A stretch of DNA of 63,383 nucleotides from the NCBI RefSeq assembly GCF_030053595.1, contig NZ_JASGBQ010000015.1, positions 1 through 63,383 on the forward strand. The letters run 5' to 3'. The stretch's first letter is position 1; each line of letters opens with the position of its first letter. Below the pieces are notes generated by a model, which saw only the letters and a program-made list of their open reading frames with translations, did no database searches and had not been told where the DNA came from. The DNA is from Fusibacillus kribbianus (GTDB lineage Bacteria; Bacillota; Clostridia; Lachnospirales; Lachnospiraceae). The position numbers were made by a program, and so were the translations under genes. This document shows, one piece after another, positions 9,271 through 17,527 of this stretch.

Positions 9271-9301
9271 GCATAATGGCAAATCCCTTCTGCATATACT
9301 T
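9271..9301 (+). promoter_or_regulatory. candidate sigma-E promoter of spoIVA
   Basis: GCATAAT (9271-9277) and CATATACTT (9293-9301) are 15 bp apart, resembling the mother-cell sigma-E -35/-10 pair. spoIVA is sigma-E controlled in Bacillus subtilis, so the match is plausible. An extra copy of GCATATAC follows at 9307-9314, just before the ribosome binding site. Confidence 0.45.
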
Positions 9302-9328
9302 AATCAGCATATACAGGAGGGATTTTTT

Positions 9329-10801
9329 ATGGACAATTTTCATGTATACAAAGATATCCAGGCCAGGACCGGCGGGGAAATCTATATCGGAGTAGTGGGA
9401 CCTGTGCGGACAGGAAAATCCACCTTTATTAAACGGTTTATGGATCTTCTTGTCCTTCCGGGTATGACGGATTCCCATGAAAAAAGCAGGGCGCAGGATG
9501 AGCTTCCCCAGTCAGCGGCGGGAAAGACCATTATGACGACGGAGCCCAAATTCATACCAAAGGAAGCGGCAGAAATCAAGGTGGGGGATGCGCAGGTGAA
9601 GGTGCGACTCATCGACTGTGTCGGATTTATGGTAGAGGGCGCCAGCGGCCATGTAGAAAATGATGAGGAACGGCTGGTAAAAACTCCCTGGTTTGATTAT
9701 GAGATTCCTTTCACGCAGGCAGCCGCCCTCGGGACCGAAAAAGTAATAAGAGAGCATTCCACCATCGGGATCGTCATAACCACAGATGGTTCCTTCGGAG
9801 AAATTCCGAGGAATGCTTACATAGAAGCGGAAAAGCAGACAATAGAAGAGCTAAAAAAAATCGGAAAACCGTTTATCATGCTCCTGAACACCAGCAGGCC
9901 TTATTCCGACGAGGCAAAAGAGCTTGCAGGAAAGTTAAAAGAGGAGTATGGGGTGCAGGTGCTTCCGGTCAATTGTGAACAGTTGAAAAAGGATGATATT
10001 ACCAGGATCCTTGGGGAGGTGCTGAATGAATTTCCGGTGACGGAGCTGGATTTCTATATGCCGAAATGGGCGGAGATCCTTCCGGCGTCTCATCCGTTGA
10101 AGGAAAAGATCATCGCGATCGTGAGAGGACTGATGGAAAGCGTTCTTCATATGAGGGATATCCGTCAGGAGTATGAGCAGGAGGAGACTTCACCCGTGAA
10201 GGGGATCCGGCTTCGAAAGGCTGATTATTCGGACGGAACTGCTGCCATGGATGTGGCGGTGGATGAGACCGTCTACTATCAGATCCTGAGCGATTATACC
10301 GGACTGGAAATAGGCGGAGAATATCAGCTTATGGGGATCCTCAAACAGTTTGCGAAAACAAAGGGAGAATATGAGAAGCTTAAAAACGCTCTGGAAGCGG
10401 TGCGGCAGAAGGGATATGGCGTCATTATGCCGGAGAGGAGTGAGATCCTACTGGATGATCCGGAGGTGATCAAACACGGAAATAAATATGGGGTCAAGAT
10501 CCATGCCCAGGCGCCCTCCATCAATCTCATCCGCGCGTCTCTGGAAACAGAGCTTGCACCCATTGTAGGAGATGAAAAGCAGGCTGAGGATCTGATCGCC
10601 TACATTAAGAAAAACAGCCGGGACAACGAGGACGGTGTATGGAACACCAGTATTTTCGGAAAATCCATCGAGCAGATCGTCACGGACGGTATGGAAGCAA
10701 AGATTGCCCAACTGACGGAGTCCTGCCAGCAGAAGCTTCAGGACACCCTTCAGAAGATCATCAACGACGGAAACGGCGGAATGATCTGCATTATTATCTG
10801 A
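9329..10801 (+). CDS. spoIVA: stage IV sporulation protein A (spore coat ATPase)
   Basis: A 490-residue SpoIVA. It polymerises on the forespore surface using ATP hydrolysis and forms the basement layer on which the spore coat assembles. The N-terminus (MDNFHVYKDIQARTGGEIYI) and the Walker A GPVRTGKST (residues 24-32) are typical, as are LIDCVGFMVEGASGH and the near-C-terminal FGKSIEQIVTDGM. Length matches orthologues (about 490). GGAGGG precedes the ATG. Its presence shows the organism has endospore genes. Confidence 0.97.
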   Translation: MDNFHVYKDIQARTGGEIYIGVVGPVRTGKSTFIKRFMDLLVLPGMTDSHEKSRAQDELPQSAAGKTIMTTEPKFIPKEAAEIKVGDAQVKVRLIDCVGFMVEGASGHVENDEERLVKTPWFDYEIPFTQAAALGTEKVIREHSTIGIVITTDGSFGEIPRNAYIEAEKQTIEELKKIGKPFIMLLNTSRPYSDEAKELAGKLKEEYGVQVLPVNCEQLKKDDITRILGEVLNEFPVTELDFYMPKWAEILPASHPLKEKIIAIVRGLMESVLHMRDIRQEYEQEETSPVKGIRLRKADYSDGTAAMDVAVDETVYYQILSDYTGLEIGGEYQLMGILKQFAKTKGEYEKLKNALEAVRQKGYGVIMPERSEILLDDPEVIKHGNKYGVKIHAQAPSINLIRASLETELAPIVGDEKQAEDLIAYIKKNSRDNEDGVWNTSIFGKSIEQIVTDGMEAKIAQLTESCQQKLQDTLQKIINDGNGGMICIII

Positions 10802-10855
10802 TGGATTTTTAATGTCTGTGCAGAATAGCGTGCAGAAGCGGGAATGGAGATTTAT

Positions 10856-10884
10856 TTGACATTCCGTGCACATACTTATATACT
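10856..10884 (+). promoter_or_regulatory. strong sigma-A promoter of the MutS-like gene
   Basis: TTGACA (10856-10861) and TATACT (10879-10884) are separated by exactly 17 bp, 37 bp before the start codon. No terminator is evident between spoIVA and this promoter. Confidence 0.8.
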
Positions 10885-10921
10885 GAGGGAAACACCTGGT
10901 ATATAGCAGGAGGATGAAACG

Positions 10922-12625
10922 ATGGATGGACAGACGATGACATATGTGTATTTTTTTCTGGCGGTGTTCGCTTTTCTCATCGTACAGGGAGTGCTGGCTG
11001 AGAGAAAGCGTATTAAAAAGCTGGAACAGAAGGTCAGGGAACAGTGGGGAAAGGCTCCGGAGAGAGAGTATTCTCTGGAGGAATATGATAAAATATCCCA
11101 TTATTTTGAAAGAAAAAAAGATAACCGGTTCCATATCGATGACATCACCTGGAATGATATGGGCATGGATGAGATTTTCATGCTCCTCAATACGGCCGGC
11201 TCGGCTGTTGGGGAGGAGTATCTGTACTGGGCGCTCCGCACTCCGGAATTTGACAGGAAGATTTTAGAGGAGCGCTCAGAGCTGGCAGATTATTTCCGGT
11301 CCCATCCTGAGGTTCGGGAGCAGTACGGTGTCTGCTTTGCAAAAATGGGAAGAAAACACAGGATCGCCCTTTCCGATTATATCGGGAAGCTGTCGGAGCT
11401 GCCGGCCTTTCCGCTCTGGCCCCACGTGCTGGCTCTGGTACTTCTGGGAGCGTCTGTGGCGGCTTTTGCTGCCAGTCCCTATTACGGCATCGGCGCTTTA
11501 GTGGGAGCTATCGTCATCAATATGGTCACGTACTTTAAATATAAGGGTGATATGGGCGTCTATTTTACCTGTATGTCCCAGGTGGCGGATCTGGTGGAAT
11601 ACGGAAACAGGATCGGAAGGATCCGGGCAGAGGAATCGCTTCTGGAGTCCTATGGAGCTTTACTTAACCGGGACTGCAGTGCGTTCCGGCAGGTGCGCCG
11701 CCAGGCCTGGATCCTGGTGGACAAGTCCAGTATGGGAGGAAATCTGATCAAAGCTGTGCTGGATTATTTCTGTATGATCACCCATCTGGATCTGATCCTG
11801 TTTCGTCAGATGGCAACGACTGTCCGGGACAAGGGAGATACCCTGGAACGTCTCATCGAAACTCTTGGAAAGCTGGAGCTTTCCCTGTGTATCGGATCCT
11901 TCCGGGACTGGGCTCCTTTCTTCTGCAAGCCGATGCTTCATGAAACACCTGGACATACCCTTGACGGACAAAACATGTACCATCCTTTGGTGGAACATGC
12001 TGTGGCAAATTCCATTTCTACGGACCGGCCGGTTCTGATCACCGGTTCCAATGCCTCCGGCAAATCTACCTTTTTAAAAACGGTGGGGATCAATGCCATC
12101 CTGGCCCAGACTATTTATACGGCGGCGGCAGAACGCTTTGAAACAGATTTTTGCCGTGTCTATTCATCCATGGCGCTCACGGACAGTCTGGAAACCGGAG
12201 AAAGTTATTACATGGTGGAGATCAAGGCACTGAAGCGGATTCTGGATGCCATTGGGGGAGAAAGCTCTGTGCTGTGCTTTGTGGACGAGGTCTTAAGGGG
12301 TACCAATACCGTGGAACGAATCTCCGCCTCATCCAAGATTCTGGAAAGCATGGCCGGAAAACAGGTGCTCTGCTTTGCAGCCACCCACGATATCGAGCTG
12401 ACAAGGCTTCTGGAAGAGCTTTATGACAACTATCATTTTGAGGAGCAGGTGGAGGACAACGATATTACCTTTTCCTATCATCTGGAGACAGGGCGGGCCA
12501 GGAGCCGGAATGCCATACGGCTTCTGGGAATCATGGGATATGAAAAAGAGATCATTGAGGCTGCCGGGCAGATGGCAGAGCGTTTTGTAGAGACAGGAAA
12601 ATGGAGTCTGGAAGAAAAGGAGTGA
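10922..12625 (+). CDS. membrane-anchored MutS-family ATPase
   Basis: A 567-residue protein with only the MutS core/ATPase part and no mismatch-binding domain I. Hydrophobic segments at about residues 8-24 and 165-205 suggest membrane attachment. The C-terminal ABC-type ATPase domain has Walker A GSNASGKST (375-383), the Walker B region LCFVDEVLRGTNTVER and a following switch His in ATHD. Such MutS-like proteins occur widely in Firmicutes without a proven repair role. It is transcribed with RNase HI 9 bp downstream. Confidence 0.85.
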   Translation: MDGQTMTYVYFFLAVFAFLIVQGVLAERKRIKKLEQKVREQWGKAPEREYSLEEYDKISHYFERKKDNRFHIDDITWNDMGMDEIFMLLNTAGSAVGEEYLYWALRTPEFDRKILEERSELADYFRSHPEVREQYGVCFAKMGRKHRIALSDYIGKLSELPAFPLWPHVLALVLLGASVAAFAASPYYGIGALVGAIVINMVTYFKYKGDMGVYFTCMSQVADLVEYGNRIGRIRAEESLLESYGALLNRDCSAFRQVRRQAWILVDKSSMGGNLIKAVLDYFCMITHLDLILFRQMATTVRDKGDTLERLIETLGKLELSLCIGSFRDWAPFFCKPMLHETPGHTLDGQNMYHPLVEHAVANSISTDRPVLITGSNASGKSTFLKTVGINAILAQTIYTAAAERFETDFCRVYSSMALTDSLETGESYYMVEIKALKRILDAIGGESSVLCFVDEVLRGTNTVERISASSKILESMAGKQVLCFAATHDIELTRLLEELYDNYHFEEQVEDNDITFSYHLETGRARSRNAIRLLGIMGYEKEIIEAAGQMAERFVETGKWSLEEKE

Positions 12626-12634
12626 GTCGGCAGA

Positions 12635-13129
12635 ATGATGAAGGTTACTTTATATACAGACGGTTCAGCCAGAGGAAATCCGGACGGACCGGGCGGATAC
12701 GGTGCAGTTCTTCAGTATGTGGACGGAAAGGGGATCCTTCATGAAAAAGAACTGTCGGCAGGTTATAAAAAAACCACCAATAACCGGATGGAGCTTATGG
12801 GGGTCATTGCCGGACTGGAAGCCCTGAACCGTCCCTGCCAGGTGGAGGTGGTTTCCGATTCCGCCTATGTGGTCAGGGCTTTTACCGAGCACTGGCTGGA
12901 GAGCTGGATCAGGAAGGGATGGAAGAGAGGAAAAAATGAACCGGTGAAGAATGTGGACCTCTGGAAGCGGCTCCTGGCGGCAAAGGCTCCCCATCAGGTC
13001 ACCTTCCGATGGGTAAAGGGACATGCCGGTCATCCGGAGAATGAACGGTGTGACCTACTTGCCACAGCGGCGGCCGACGGAACGGAAAGCATGCTTCTTG
13101 TGGATGAGGGCCTTGTCACAGAGATTTAA
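12635..13129 (+). CDS. rnhA: ribonuclease HI
   Basis: A 164-residue RNase H1 that degrades the RNA strand of RNA:DNA hybrids. The metal-binding acidic residues are all in place: [15 protein letters not shown] (Asp), NNRMEL (Glu), VSDSAYV (Asp) and NERCDLLA (Asp). The handle-region motif [16 protein letters not shown] is as in E. coli RnhA. Two adjacent ATG codons could start it; GGAG lies 12 and 15 nt upstream. It ends 4 bp into the convergent amidohydrolase gene. Confidence 0.95.
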   Translation: MMKVTLYTDGSARGNPDGPGGYGAVLQYVDGKGILHEKELSAGYKKTTNNRMELMGVIAGLEALNRPCQVEVVSDSAYVVRAFTEHWLESWIRKGWKRGKNEPVKNVDLWKRLLAAKAPHQVTFRWVKGHAGHPENERCDLLATAAADGTESMLLVDEGLVTEI

Positions 13130-13932
13130 AGTCCGTAAATGCGCCTGGCATTTTCATAAAAGACCTGATCCCACTTTTTTTCCGGAATCAGGGACATGGT
13201 AAAGGCGATATACCCCTCCATGTTTGCAAGGGGCCAGTCAGTTCCGTACATGAGCTTGTCATAGCGGTCAAGATACTCAAGCCATGTGCGGATATGCGAA
13301 AGATACCCTGCCTTATCCTTTAAGAACTGATCCATAGAGGGATTTCCCTCCAGTATGCCGGAAAGATCGGCAGTCACATTTTCATTCTTGTCAAGGACAG
13401 CTGCGGCATCGGTGATCCATGGATTGCCAAGATGACAGAGAACAAACCGGACGCCGGGAAACCGGACAGCTGCCTCGTCCACAATGAGCGGATGGCTGTA
13501 TTTGAGCATGGCACCTGTTCCGGCAGTGGCGCCTGTGTGGACAGCCACCGGCTTATGAAAGAACTCAGCCAGCTCATAAATGGGCTCGTACTTTTTATCG
13601 GTAATATAATGATGGGAGTAGCCGGGATAGAGCTTGATTCCGACGCAGGCCTTTGAGGCGAGCAGACGTTCTGTCCTGTCATACCACCAGGACGGCGTTT
13701 CTTCCGTAAAAAACCGTTCATCAATGCCGACACACCAGGAAAGACTTTCCGGGAAGGAAGCAGCGTCCGAATCCAGAGTCTGATTTCCCATCACCACGGC
13801 GTGTTCAATGCCGAGTCTTTTAAACTCCCGGAGAAGATGGCTTTCTGTATTTTCATGGCCGGCTTCCCGTGCAATGGTATCAAAATAAGGTTTTTTCGGG
13901 CAATAATGAATATGCGCATCTATGATTTTCAA
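13126..13932 (-). CDS. amidohydrolase-family protein (TIM-barrel metal hydrolase, COG2159 type)
   Basis: A 268-residue cytosolic protein of the amidohydrolase_2 family. It starts with the metal-binding DAHIHYC motif and continues with [31 protein letters not shown] and MYGTDWPLA, the His and Asp ligand positions of the barrel. The open frame extends further upstream, but the best start is a TTG at 13932-13930 with GGAGG 7 nt before it, giving MKIIDAHIH. The substrate is unknown. It is a single gene on the minus strand, overlapping rnhA tail to tail by 4 bp. Confidence 0.85.
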   Translation of the reverse strand: MKIIDAHIHYCPKKPYFDTIAREAGHENTESHLLREFKRLGIEHAVVMGNQTLDSDAASFPESLSWCVGIDERFFTEETPSWWYDRTERLLASKACVGIKLYPGYSHHYITDKKYEPIYELAEFFHKPVAVHTGATAGTGAMLKYSHPLIVDEAAVRFPGVRFVLCHLGNPWITDAAAVLDKNENVTADLSGILEGNPSMDQFLKDKAGYLSHIRTWLEYLDRYDKLMYGTDWPLANMEGYIAFTMSLIPEKKWDQVFYENARRIYGL

Positions 13933-14075
13933 AGAAATACCTCCCTCATTCCGTTTTGGTTTCAGTATAACTGGAAAGGACAGGAACCGCAAGAAAAAAC
14001 TTGCAGAAACAAACGGTCTGTGATAGGATATGATAATGAGTAAATTTATGTTTTGTCTGCATAGGAGGGATTTCC

Positions 14076-14219
14076 ATGGGAGCATTTTTTTCGGAGCTTT
14101 ATCAGCTGGCAGTGAAATTCATTTTTCTGGGCGCAGTCGCCTTCGGCGGTGTGATGTGCGGGATAAAATTCAGAAAACGTAAAAATGCAAAGGCAGAGAA
14201 AGACCCTGCGGAGAAATAA
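14076..14219 (+). CDS. 47-aa single-pass membrane protein upstream of alaS
   Basis: A short gene with a strong AGGAGGG 6 nt before the ATG. It encodes an aromatic N-terminus (MGAFFSELYQLAVKF), one hydrophobic helix (about residues 13-30) and a very basic tail (KFRKRKNAKAEK). It stops 31 bp before the alaS GTG. I do not recognise a functional family. The ribosome binding site, the membrane-plus-basic-tail design and the tight spacing to alaS support a real gene. Confidence 0.7.
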   Translation: MGAFFSELYQLAVKFIFLGAVAFGGVMCGIKFRKRKNAKAEKDPAEK

Positions 14220-14250
14220 ACGGCAGAATAAGATGCGTGGAGGAATGATT

Positions 14251-16887
14251 GTGGAAAAGTACGGTGTAAATCAACTGAGACGGATGTTTCTGGAATTCTT
14301 TGAGAGCAAGGGCCATCTGGCCATGAAAAGCTTCTCACTGGTGCCTCATAATGACAACAGTCTGCTCCTGATCAACTCAGGTATGGCACCCTTAAAGCCT
14401 TATTTTACGGGCCAGGAAATTCCGCCCAGAAGAAGAGTTACCACCTGCCAGAAGTGTATCCGTACAGGTGATATTGAAAATGTGGGAAAGACGGCCCGTC
14501 ACGGCACCTTCTTTGAGATGCTGGGCAACTTTTCCTTTGGAGATTATTTTAAGAGAGAGGCCATTTCCTGGTCCTGGGAATTTCTGACCCAGGTGGTTGG
14601 CCTTTCGGCGGACAGGCTGTATCCGTCCGTATATGTGGAAGATGACGAGGCCTTTGATATCTGGAACAAGGAGATCGGTATCCCGGCTGAGAGAATTTTC
14701 AAATTCGGCAAGGAGGACAATTTCTGGGAGCATGGCGCAGGTCCTTGCGGTCCCTGCTCTGAGATCTATTATGACAGAGGCGAGAAGTACGGCTGCGGCA
14801 GGCCCGGCTGTACGGTAGGCTGCGATTGTGACCGTTACATGGAGGTCTGGAACAATGTGTTTACCCAGTTCAACAACGACGGCCACAACAATTACACGAC
14901 ACTGGAACAGAAGAATATCGACACCGGCATGGGACTGGAACGTCTGGCTGTGGTAGTTCAGGATGTGGATTCCATCTTTGCTGTGGATACCATCAAGGCT
15001 TTACTTGACAAGGTGTCTTCCCTTGCAGGTGTTTCCTATCAGGAGGATGAAAAGAAGGATGTTTCCCTGCGTCTCATCACAGACCATATCCGTTCCTGCA
15101 CCTTTATGATCTCCGACGGCATTATGCCCTCCAACGAAGGACGGGGCTATGTGCTGAGAAGACTTCTCCGCCGTGCTGCCCGTCATGGCAGGCTTCTGGG
15201 CATTGAGGGAAGATTCCTTGCCAAGCTCTCCGAGACCGTTATTGAGCTTTCCAAGGACGGCTATCCGGAGCTCGATGAGAAGAAGGAAATGATCTTCAAG
15301 GTTCTCACCGAGGAGGAGGACAAGTTCGGAAAGACCATCGATCAGGGTCTGAGCATTCTGAGTGACCTGGAAGAAAAGTTAAAGGCGGAGGGAAAGAAGG
15401 AACTTTCCGGCGAAGATGCCTTTCGGCTTTATGATACTTATGGCTTCCCGCTGGATCTGACAAAGGAGATCCTGGAGGAGAAGGGCTTTTCCGTGGACGA
15501 GGATGGCTTTAAAAAGGCCATGGATGTTCAGAGGAAGATGGCGAGATGCGCAAGAAAGACCAGCAATTACATGGGCCGCGAGGATATTTACCAGGCCCTT
15601 GACCCGGAGCTTACAACGGAATTTACAGGCTATGACAGGCTGAGTGATGAGGGCGTGGTAACAGCGCTCACCACAGCCGATGAAATTGTAGAAGCGCTGA
15701 CCGATGGCCAGACAGGAACCATCATTACCGATAAAACGCCCTTCTATGCCACCATGGGCGGCCAGAAGGCCGATACCGGTGTGATCAGCGCCGAAGATGC
15801 TGAGTTTGTGGTAGAGGATGTGATCAAGCTTCAGGGCGGCAAGGTCGGCCATGTGGGCCATGTCACCAGGGGCATGTTCCGGGTAGGAAGCCACGTGGTC
15901 ATGAAGGTGGATGCGGAGAACCGTACGGAGACCTGCAAAAACCACAGTGCAACCCATCTTTTACAGAAGGCTCTGCGTATCGTCCTCGGTTCCCATGTGG
16001 AACAGGCAGGCTCTTTCGTTGCTGCCGATCGGCTTCGCTTCGACTTTACCCATTTCTCTGCCATGACAGCAGAGGAGATTGAGCGGGTGGAGGATATCGT
16101 CAATGAGGAGATCGCAGCGGCAATTCCCGTTCAGACGGAAATCATGGGCATCGATGAAGCCAAAAAGGCGGGTGCCATGGCTCTCTTTGGTGAGAAATAC
16201 GGCGATACTGTCCGCGTGGTATCCATGGGAGATTTCTCCAAAGAGCTCTGCGGCGGTACCCATGTGGCAAATACAGCAGCCGTTACCACCTTCAAGATCA
16301 TTTCCGAGGCCGGCATTGCAGCAGGCGTTCGGAGAATCGAGGCGCTGACCGGCAAGGGAGTTTTCCGCCATTACAAAGAACTGGATACGCAGCTTCATGA
16401 AGCGGCAAAGGCGGCAAAAACAGAGCCCTCCGGTCTGATTAAGAAGATTGAAGCTCTTCAGGAGGAGATTAAGACCCTTCATTCCGAGAATGAAAAGCTT
16501 AAGAGCAAGCTGGCCAACGAAGCCATGGGCGATGTGATGAATCAGGTGACTGAGGTGAACGGTGTCCGTGTTCTGGCTGTCAGCGTGAAGGATGTGGATA
16601 TGAACGGCCTCAGAAATCTGGGCGATCAGATGAAGGAGAAGCTGGGTGAGGGCGTTGTGGTCATTATTTCCGAAACTGCCGGAAAGGTGAACCTGATGGC
16701 GACCGTTACCGATGGAGCTCAGAAGAAGGGAGCCCATGCGGGCAACCTGATCAAAGCCATTGCAGCCTGTGTGGGCGGCGGCGGCGGCGGACGTCCCGGT
16801 ATGGCTCAGGCCGGAGGAAAGAATCCGGCAGGAATTCCGGATGCCCTGCAAAAAACTCTGGAAGTTGTTGCAGAACAGGTAAAATAA
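14251..16887 (+). CDS. alaS: alanyl-tRNA synthetase
   Basis: An 878-residue class II alanyl-tRNA synthetase that charges tRNA-Ala in the cytosol. Catalytic-domain motifs are FFESKGHLAMKSFSLVPHND and TCQKCIRTGDIENVGKTARH near the N-terminus. The editing domain has NHSATHLLQ and CGGTHVANT zinc ligands, followed by a coiled coil and a Gly-rich C-Ala domain. The frame is open further upstream, but GGAGG lies 7 nt before GTG 14251 and the resulting length matches the family. I found no T-box leader; a 47-aa gene occupies the upstream region. Confidence 0.97.
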   Translation: MEKYGVNQLRRMFLEFFESKGHLAMKSFSLVPHNDNSLLLINSGMAPLKPYFTGQEIPPRRRVTTCQKCIRTGDIENVGKTARHGTFFEMLGNFSFGDYFKREAISWSWEFLTQVVGLSADRLYPSVYVEDDEAFDIWNKEIGIPAERIFKFGKEDNFWEHGAGPCGPCSEIYYDRGEKYGCGRPGCTVGCDCDRYMEVWNNVFTQFNNDGHNNYTTLEQKNIDTGMGLERLAVVVQDVDSIFAVDTIKALLDKVSSLAGVSYQEDEKKDVSLRLITDHIRSCTFMISDGIMPSNEGRGYVLRRLLRRAARHGRLLGIEGRFLAKLSETVIELSKDGYPELDEKKEMIFKVLTEEEDKFGKTIDQGLSILSDLEEKLKAEGKKELSGEDAFRLYDTYGFPLDLTKEILEEKGFSVDEDGFKKAMDVQRKMARCARKTSNYMGREDIYQALDPELTTEFTGYDRLSDEGVVTALTTADEIVEALTDGQTGTIITDKTPFYATMGGQKADTGVISAEDAEFVVEDVIKLQGGKVGHVGHVTRGMFRVGSHVVMKVDAENRTETCKNHSATHLLQKALRIVLGSHVEQAGSFVAADRLRFDFTHFSAMTAEEIERVEDIVNEEIAAAIPVQTEIMGIDEAKKAGAMALFGEKYGDTVRVVSMGDFSKELCGGTHVANTAAVTTFKIISEAGIAAGVRRIEALTGKGVFRHYKELDTQLHEAAKAAKTEPSGLIKKIEALQEEIKTLHSENEKLKSKLANEAMGDVMNQVTEVNGVRVLAVSVKDVDMNGLRNLGDQMKEKLGEGVVVIISETAGKVNLMATVTDGAQKKGAHAGNLIKAIAACVGGGGGGRPGMAQAGGKNPAGIPDALQKTLEVVAEQVK

Positions 16888-16890
16888 CTA

Positions 16891-16918
16891 TTGACGAAAA
16901 CGAATTTTGTGGTATACT
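16891..16918 (+). promoter_or_regulatory. promoter of rpsU
   Basis: TTGACG (16891-16896) and TATACT (16913-16918) are 16 bp apart, immediately after the alaS stop. The leader to the rpsU ATG is about 70 nt. Confidence 0.75.
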
Positions 16919-16945
16919 AGATGTAGTGCGAAAAATATACCCAAA

Positions 16946-16973
16946 CAGTTGTATTATGCACAATACACAACTG
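16946..16973 (+). promoter_or_regulatory. stem-loop abutting the rpsU ribosome binding site
   Basis: The arms CAGTTGT and ACAACTG (7 bp) enclose 14 nt with an alternative internal pair GTATT/AATAC. The 3' arm runs straight into GGAGGGAGG, so folding could affect ribosome access to rpsU. The structure is visible; a regulatory role is inferred. Confidence 0.5.
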
Positions 16974-16995
16974 GAGGGAGGTTAGGTGTGAGTCT

Positions 16996-17172
16996 ATGTC
17001 AAACGTTATTGTGAAAGACAATGAGAGTTTAGATAGTGCCTTACGCAGATTCAAGAGAAACTGTGCGAAGGCCGGCATTCAGCAGGAGATTCGTAAGAGA
17101 GAGCATTACGAAAAACCCAGCGTTAGACGCAAGAAAAAGTCTGAAGCCGCTAGAAAACGTAAATACAATTAA
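16996..17172 (+). CDS. rpsU: 30S ribosomal protein S21
   Basis: A 58-residue basic protein matching bS21 throughout: [19 protein letters not shown], then [20 protein letters not shown] and a C-terminal run of Lys/Arg. S21 joins the 30S platform near the anti-Shine-Dalgarno. It has its own promoter and terminator. The start used gives the family N-terminus. A GGAGGGAGG lies about 14 nt upstream, a rather long spacing. Confidence 0.96.
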   Translation: MSNVIVKDNESLDSALRRFKRNCAKAGIQQEIRKREHYEKPSVRRKKKSEAARKRKYN

Positions 17173-17187
17173 TTGTGCGAAGGAAAA

Positions 17188-17218
17188 GAACCATTGATTG
17201 CCAATGGTTCTTTTTTTT
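17188..17218 (+). terminator. intrinsic terminator of rpsU
   Basis: A perfect 9-bp stem, GAACCATTG/CAATGGTTC, with a 5-nt loop is followed by eight T. Confidence 0.92.
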
Positions 17219-17263
17219 GTCTTCGATACATAAACTGAACTGTAAAAGAAAAGAGGTATGCCC

Positions 17264-17527
17264 ATGAAAAAAAGGGTTGAAGCGCTGGTGCAGGCGTTGG
17301 AGCTTCCCAGGGATCTATGCCTCGGAGCCGCCGTTGTCACTTCTGTGGGATGTCTGGAACTGACCATTGAAAATCACAGGGGAATCCTCGAATACGGTCC
17401 GGATTGTATCCGTATCTTAAGCGGTATGTGCAGAATCCGGATCACTGGGGAGGATCTGGTGATTTCCTATTTTGGCAGGGAGTCTATGAAGATCAGGGGA
17501 AGAATTCATGAGATCATCTATGAATAG
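17264..17527 (+). CDS. yqfC: sporulation protein YqfC
   Basis: An 87-residue YabP/YqfC family protein with a small beta-rich domain (RDLCLGAAVVTSVGCLELTIENHRGILEY). YqfC and YqfD are co-transcribed sporulation genes in Bacillus under sigma-E; their biochemical function is poorly known. The start is the MKK codon with GAGG 7 nt upstream, two codons inside the longest frame. It overlaps yqfD by 20 bp, indicating translational coupling. Confidence 0.9.
   Translation: MKKRVEALVQALELPRDLCLGAAVVTSVGCLELTIENHRGILEYGPDCIRILSGMCRIRITGEDLVISYFGRESMKIRGRIHEIIYE

Noticed and set aside
8125-9282. A 385-codon minus-strand open frame antisense to the DUF3048 gene.
   Set aside because: The plus-strand protein has a lipobox and a clear domain; the antisense frame has no family features and no ribosome binding site. 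The same applies to long antisense frames over cls, GH2, alaS and mutS.
13933-14250. Search for a T-box leader before alaS.
   Set aside because: No GGTGG-type antiterminator sequence or terminator hairpin was seen; the region holds a 47-aa gene instead.
14185-14250. The upstream in-frame start of alaS at 14185.
   Set aside because: It lies inside the 47-aa gene, lacks a ribosome binding site and would add 22 residues not typical of alanyl-tRNA synthetases.
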